Origin: Bacteroidaceae bacterium
GTDB lineage: Bacteria > Bacteroidota > Bacteroidia > Bacteroidales > Bacteroidaceae
Assembly (NCBI GenBank): GCA_017442855.1
Contig: JAFSPM010000041.1
Span: 1 to 64,000, forward strand
Direction: 5' to 3'
DNA length: 64,000 bases
The translations under genes and the position numbers were made by a program. This document shows positions 60,933 through 64,000 of this stretch, one piece after another (position 1 is the first letter of the stretch; each line of letters starts with the position of its first letter). Under the pieces are notes generated by a model. The model saw only the letters and a program-made list of their open reading frames with translations, ran no database searches and was not told the DNA's origin.

Positions 60933-61958
60933 ATGAAGTATTATTTGTATTTATTGTTGACTTGTGTGCTGACGTCTGCAACTCTGCAAGCGCAGAATGT
61001 TAAGGAGCCCTTTGAAACAGGGAAACGCTACAGTGTGATTATTGATAATGACTTTATGGGTGATCCTGACGGATTGTTCCAGCTGGTGCATCATCTGCTG
61101 TCAAGCTCTTGTGACATCAAGGGCATTATTGGTGCTCATCTCGGTGGCAACGGTCGTGGCTTTTTCAAGGACTTGCAAGGGAAGGATGAGGCTGACATGT
61201 CCGTGAACAAGGTGAATGAATTGTTAGAAGTAATGGGTTTGAAGGGACAGTTCAAGGTGGTGCCTGGAGCGCCAGTAAAGATGACCGACCCCAATAAACC
61301 TGTTGAATCTGAGGGCGCGAGACTGATTGTGGAGGAAGCATTGAAGGCTTCACCCGAAAGACCTTTGTACCTTTGCTTTGGCGGCCCGCTGACTGACGTT
61401 GCTTCGGCCTGGCTGATGAATCCCGAAATCGGGAAGAACATTATTCTGGTGTGGATCGGTGGGCAAGAATACAAGGAAACCGGTGCCATCGTGCCTCCCG
61501 GCTATTCTGTGCCTGAATATAACCTGAACTTAAGCATCGATGCAGGTCGTACCGTGTTCAACCAAAGCGATATACGCATTTGGCAGATCCCTCGTGATGT
61601 GTATCGCCAGTGCATGTACAGCATGACGGAGCTCAGTGTCAAGGTGCGTCCTTTAGGCAAGTTAGGTGCCTACCTGTATGACTCTCTGGCTGGCATTATG
61701 ACTGGCAGGAATGGTTTCTATATGGGTGAGACCTACATCCTGGGCGACAGTCCGCTGGTGCTGATGACCGCCCTAATGAGCAATTTCGAGGCCGACCCAG
61801 CTTCGTCTCACTATCACTATGTCACAATCCCTGTGATAGCCGAAGACGGTACTTACCGCTATAATCACGCCGGAAGGCAGATCCGTGTATATGACCGCAT
61901 TGACACCCGTTTGATGTTTGCGGATATGGAGGCTAAACTTCAGCTTTTTGCAAGGTAG
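60933..61958 (+). CDS. secreted nucleoside hydrolase-like protein
   Basis: A 341-residue protein with a cleavable signal (LLLTCVLTSATLQAQ) and the inosine-uridine nucleoside hydrolase fold: SVIIDNDFMGDPDGLFQLVH (calcium aspartates, with the usual DDA altered to PDG), PLYLCFGGPLTDVASAW, and YNLNLSIDAGRTVF. It would hydrolyse an N-ribosyl or related glycosidic bond in the periplasm. The altered metal motif raises the possibility of a different glycoside. Ends in TAG and overlaps the convergent regulator gene by 26 bases. Confidence 0.82.
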   Translation: MKYYLYLLLTCVLTSATLQAQNVKEPFETGKRYSVIIDNDFMGDPDGLFQLVHHLLSSSCDIKGIIGAHLGGNGRGFFKDLQGKDEADMSVNKVNELLEVMGLKGQFKVVPGAPVKMTDPNKPVESEGARLIVEEALKASPERPLYLCFGGPLTDVASAWLMNPEIGKNIILVWIGGQEYKETGAIVPPGYSVPEYNLNLSIDAGRTVFNQSDIRIWQIPRDVYRQCMYSMTELSVKVRPLGKLGAYLYDSLAGIMTGRNGFYMGETYILGDSPLVLMTALMSNFEADPASSHYHYVTIPVIAEDGTYRYNHAGRQIRVYDRIDTRLMFADMEAKLQLFAR

Positions 61959-63633
61959 TCTTCAGCTGGCGTACTCTTAGGTCGAAGTCTTTTTCAGAAG
62001 CAGTGGCTTTGCCCCTCATCTTGGTACGGGCATTATAGATGGTTTGCGAGGAAACCCCCAACATCTTGCTGATTTTCACGCTGCTGTCGATGCCCAAGCG
62101 TATCAAAGCGTATATTCGCAGGTCGGTATTTAGTCTGCCCTCAGGCTTGATACTGACCTGCTCTTCTTCCCTAAGCAAAGTATTAAACTGCTCAATGAAG
62201 TCAGGATAGAGGCGCAAGAATACTTTATCAAACTCTGTCCATAACTCTTGTAAGTATTCATTTTCACGCTGAGCTATAGCAGCGGTTTGTTTGATGGCTT
62301 CGGCATATTGACCAGCTTTGAGCTTGCGGTTGATGTTCTTTTTCAAGGCATCCATCTTATCAATGTAGTCGGAACAAGTGGCAAAGAGCTGCCCGATGTA
62401 TTCTTCTTTCACGTAGTTGGCTTCGGTAAGCTCGGTGTTCGTGGCGGTGAGCTGCTGCTCCTTTGACACCAATTCTTTATTGCTCTGGCGTAGTTTAGCC
62501 TCACTCTCACTCAGTTCTTCATTGCTCAGCTTTAACTTTTTGTGCAAGGAATTCACCTTTCTCAGTTCCAGCATAGTGGCAACCAGCAAAGCTATTGCAA
62601 TGATGATGAATGCTGCCAATAGGTAAATAAGTGTGTGGTTTTGTTTGTTCTGTTGCTCCAATCTATCTTCTACAATCTCGTGGAAACGCATAACTGAACG
62701 TGCCAATGCTCCATCACCGTTAAACACATATTCTGGATGGTCGGCCTGAATCCTAAGGGTGGCATTGTAGAAACGTGCGGCGTATGTTAGTTCACCCATG
62801 TCCCTTGCTATTGTTCCAATATTAGCAAGATACGGCACATGCCGATCCACTTGTTGAATCTTAGACACTAAGCTCAACGCGAAATATTTCAAACAGTTAT
62901 CGATATCACCATAATTCATGGCTATAATGCCCGCGCTTTCTGTAATGCTTTTATACCAAGGATTCTGTGAATCCATCGAGTCGGCATAATCCATCAGCTT
63001 TGCTCGCCAAGACTCCATCTCTGTCGCATCTGTTATCTGCCATGATTTGGCATAGACATAGTAGGGTGAAGAAGAATCTTGCACCATCTGCACAATGGAG
63101 TCGGCATAAGCAACAACAGATGGATTTGGATAGGGTGTGTTATGTTGGATTGAATAGTTCCACCAGTAGTTCAGTTCTTCCATTAGGTATTTCAATCTGA
63201 TGTCCTGATTCATAGGCATCCCCTTTACCTTGTTCAAAGCTTCTCGGCTTTCTTCTATCATTCCAGATGTGTTGTATGTTTGAGATTTGAGTATGTAACT
63301 CTCCACAACCCAGTCGTTTCGTTTTAGCTCCTCGGCTCTTTGCAGGTTCTTGTCGATATAGGCCAAGGCAGTGTCTGCCTCATAACCCATATACATTTCT
63401 GCCAAGAGGCGCTGGTAGATATAGATGGATTCTCTGTCCACAGAGTTGGCAAGACGTTGGTGCATCTCGTTCACGCGGTTGTTGAACTCCTCCAAATAAA
63501 TGTTCTTGTCATTCAAGGCTTCCTCCACCATATCGAAATAGCGCAGGTTTTCCTGTGTTGCGGTGCTATATCTGCCCGTGCATGAACAGATTATCAGAGG
63601 GATTATGATGAAGTACTGCCAAGATACTTTCAT
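61933..63633 (-). CDS. DUF6377 membrane-linked transcriptional regulator
   Basis: A 566-residue protein: signal/lipobox FIIIPLIICSCTGR, TPR-like sensor region (about residues 25-330), one membrane helix (LIYLLAAFIIIAIALLVATM, about 340-360), a coiled coil (LHKKLKLSNEELSESEAKLR), and a cytoplasmic C-terminal part ending in an HTH-like segment (ALIRLGIDSSVKISKMLGVSSQTIYNARTKMRG). DUF6377 proteins are found with Bacteroidales sugar loci. Location beside rhaB points to rhamnose sensing. Confidence 0.85.
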   Translation of the reverse strand: MKVSWQYFIIIPLIICSCTGRYSTATQENLRYFDMVEEALNDKNIYLEEFNNRVNEMHQRLANSVDRESIYIYQRLLAEMYMGYEADTALAYIDKNLQRAEELKRNDWVVESYILKSQTYNTSGMIEESREALNKVKGMPMNQDIRLKYLMEELNYWWNYSIQHNTPYPNPSVVAYADSIVQMVQDSSSPYYVYAKSWQITDATEMESWRAKLMDYADSMDSQNPWYKSITESAGIIAMNYGDIDNCLKYFALSLVSKIQQVDRHVPYLANIGTIARDMGELTYAARFYNATLRIQADHPEYVFNGDGALARSVMRFHEIVEDRLEQQNKQNHTLIYLLAAFIIIAIALLVATMLELRKVNSLHKKLKLSNEELSESEAKLRQSNKELVSKEQQLTATNTELTEANYVKEEYIGQLFATCSDYIDKMDALKKNINRKLKAGQYAEAIKQTAAIAQRENEYLQELWTEFDKVFLRLYPDFIEQFNTLLREEEQVSIKPEGRLNTDLRIYALIRLGIDSSVKISKMLGVSSQTIYNARTKMRGKATASEKDFDLRVRQLKTTLQKAEV

Positions 63634-63666
63634 GGTATTGTCATTCTATGTTTACTATAGTTGTTG

Positions 63667-63674
63667 CAAAGATA
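63667..63674 (-). promoter_or_regulatory. DUF6377 gene promoter -7 element
   Basis: Minus strand TATCTTTG (TAnnTTTG), 34 bases before the DUF6377 start, divergent from the rhaB promoter. Confidence 0.6.
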
Positions 63675-63761
63675 ATTAAAATTGTGTTGATATTTACCTA
63701 CTTAAGATAATAAAAATAAAAAAATATCTTACTATTAGATGGTAATATCTTGACAAATCGC

Positions 63762-63769
63762 TAAATTTG
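63762..63769 (+). promoter_or_regulatory. rhaB promoter -7 element
   Basis: TAAATTTG (TAnnTTTG) 31 bases upstream of the rhaB ATG. The 167-base divergent region 63634-63800 is A/T-rich. Confidence 0.6.
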
Positions 63770-63800
63770 CAGAACAAGGATAAACTTAAATTGAAACACC

Positions 63801-64000
63801 ATGAAAAATAGTTTTTTTGCAGTGGATTTGGGAGCTACGAGTGGTCGCACCATCTTGGGAACCTTTGCGGATGAAGGCTTGGAGATGGAGGTGGTGAATC
63901 GCTTTCCTAATCACCTGATACCTGCTAACGGACATTTTTATTGGGATATCTATGAGCTGTACCGCAATATCATCGAAGGTCTGAAGTTAGTAGCCCAACG
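63801..64000 (+). CDS. rhaB: rhamnulokinase, 5' part
   Basis: The first 66 residues are visible: SFFAVDLGATSGRTILGTF is the FGGY-kinase ATP-binding start as found in RhaB, and HFYWDIYELYRNIIEGL is the conserved second segment of rhamnulokinases. It phosphorylates L-rhamnulose at C1. The gene runs past the window edge, and further rha genes are expected beyond. Confidence 0.9.
   Translation, partial: MKNSFFAVDLGATSGRTILGTFADEGLEMEVVNRFPNHLIPANGHFYWDIYELYRNIIEGLKLVAQ

Overview
The window is chromosomal DNA of a Bacteroidota bacterium, most likely order Bacteroidales and probably Prevotellaceae. Evidence: recurrent TAnnTTTG -7 promoter elements, a SusC/SusD pair, a lipoprotein TamL beside TamB, DUF6057/DUF6377/DUF6078 families, BT4734-type VirE proteins, and short lipoprotein leaders of the type LLAAILTICG...SC. 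No stop-codon reassignment is evident: TAG, TAA and TGA all terminate intact genes.

Layout. 1-184: 5S rRNA and terminator, the tail of an rRNA operon. 216-3306: a DUF6057 membrane protein followed by a PD40-repeat lipoprotein carrying a CxxCH haem motif. 3362-3434: initiator tRNA. 3574-7673: a tight co-directional run (TetR regulator, FabG, RluA-type pseudouridine synthase, cyclophilin lipoprotein, M16 peptidase). 7768-15613: TamB, TamL and a nucleotidyltransferase. 15738-19703: an S37-type peptidase lipoprotein and a large secreted lipoprotein gene split by an in-frame amber codon. 19870-20345: the 3' end of an AraC-type regulator abutting the 5' end of an IS4-type transposase gene.

20.5-28 kb is the accessory, most unusual part. 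It mixes intact small lipoproteins with gene relics, several keeping both ends but not the middle (clearest: an adenosine deaminase reduced to its N- and C-terminal motifs). Two short paralogous peptides share a nearly identical leader ending in Gly-Gly followed by unrelated, basic, one-cysteine tails, as expected for leader-processed (RiPP or class II bacteriocin-like) precursors. Both lie behind copies of one promoter/5'UTR module; a third copy precedes a membrane acyltransferase. The last module copy is followed by a 936-residue single-chain ABC transporter (permease, two binding-protein lobes in permuted order, ATPase, extra C-terminal domain).

29-35.8 kb: a CvrA-type antiporter, then on the minus strand an arginine operon argR-GNAT-argG-pspC-argC-argD-proC with a near-consensus ARG box between the argR promoter and its start codon. 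35.9-43.8 kb: a GH78 rhamnosidase lipoprotein, a kdsA-PMI-epimerase-kdsC Kdo-type operon, and an LTA-synthase-like membrane phosphotransferase.

44-57.4 kb is an L-rhamnose polysaccharide utilisation locus on the minus strand: susC, susD, then a metallo-hydrolase, a carboxylesterase, a GH78 and a GH106 rhamnosidase. It resumes after a small mobile-type unit (DUF4143 ATPase remnant, VirE-like helicase/primase, DUF6078; 57.5-60.9 kb) with a nucleoside hydrolase, a DUF6377 sensor-regulator and the start of rhamnulokinase rhaB, which runs off the window. The logic is: outer-membrane binding and import (SusCD), de-esterification and rhamnose release (esterase, GH78, GH106), phosphorylation of cytosolic rhamnulose (RhaB), with DUF6377 as probable local regulator.
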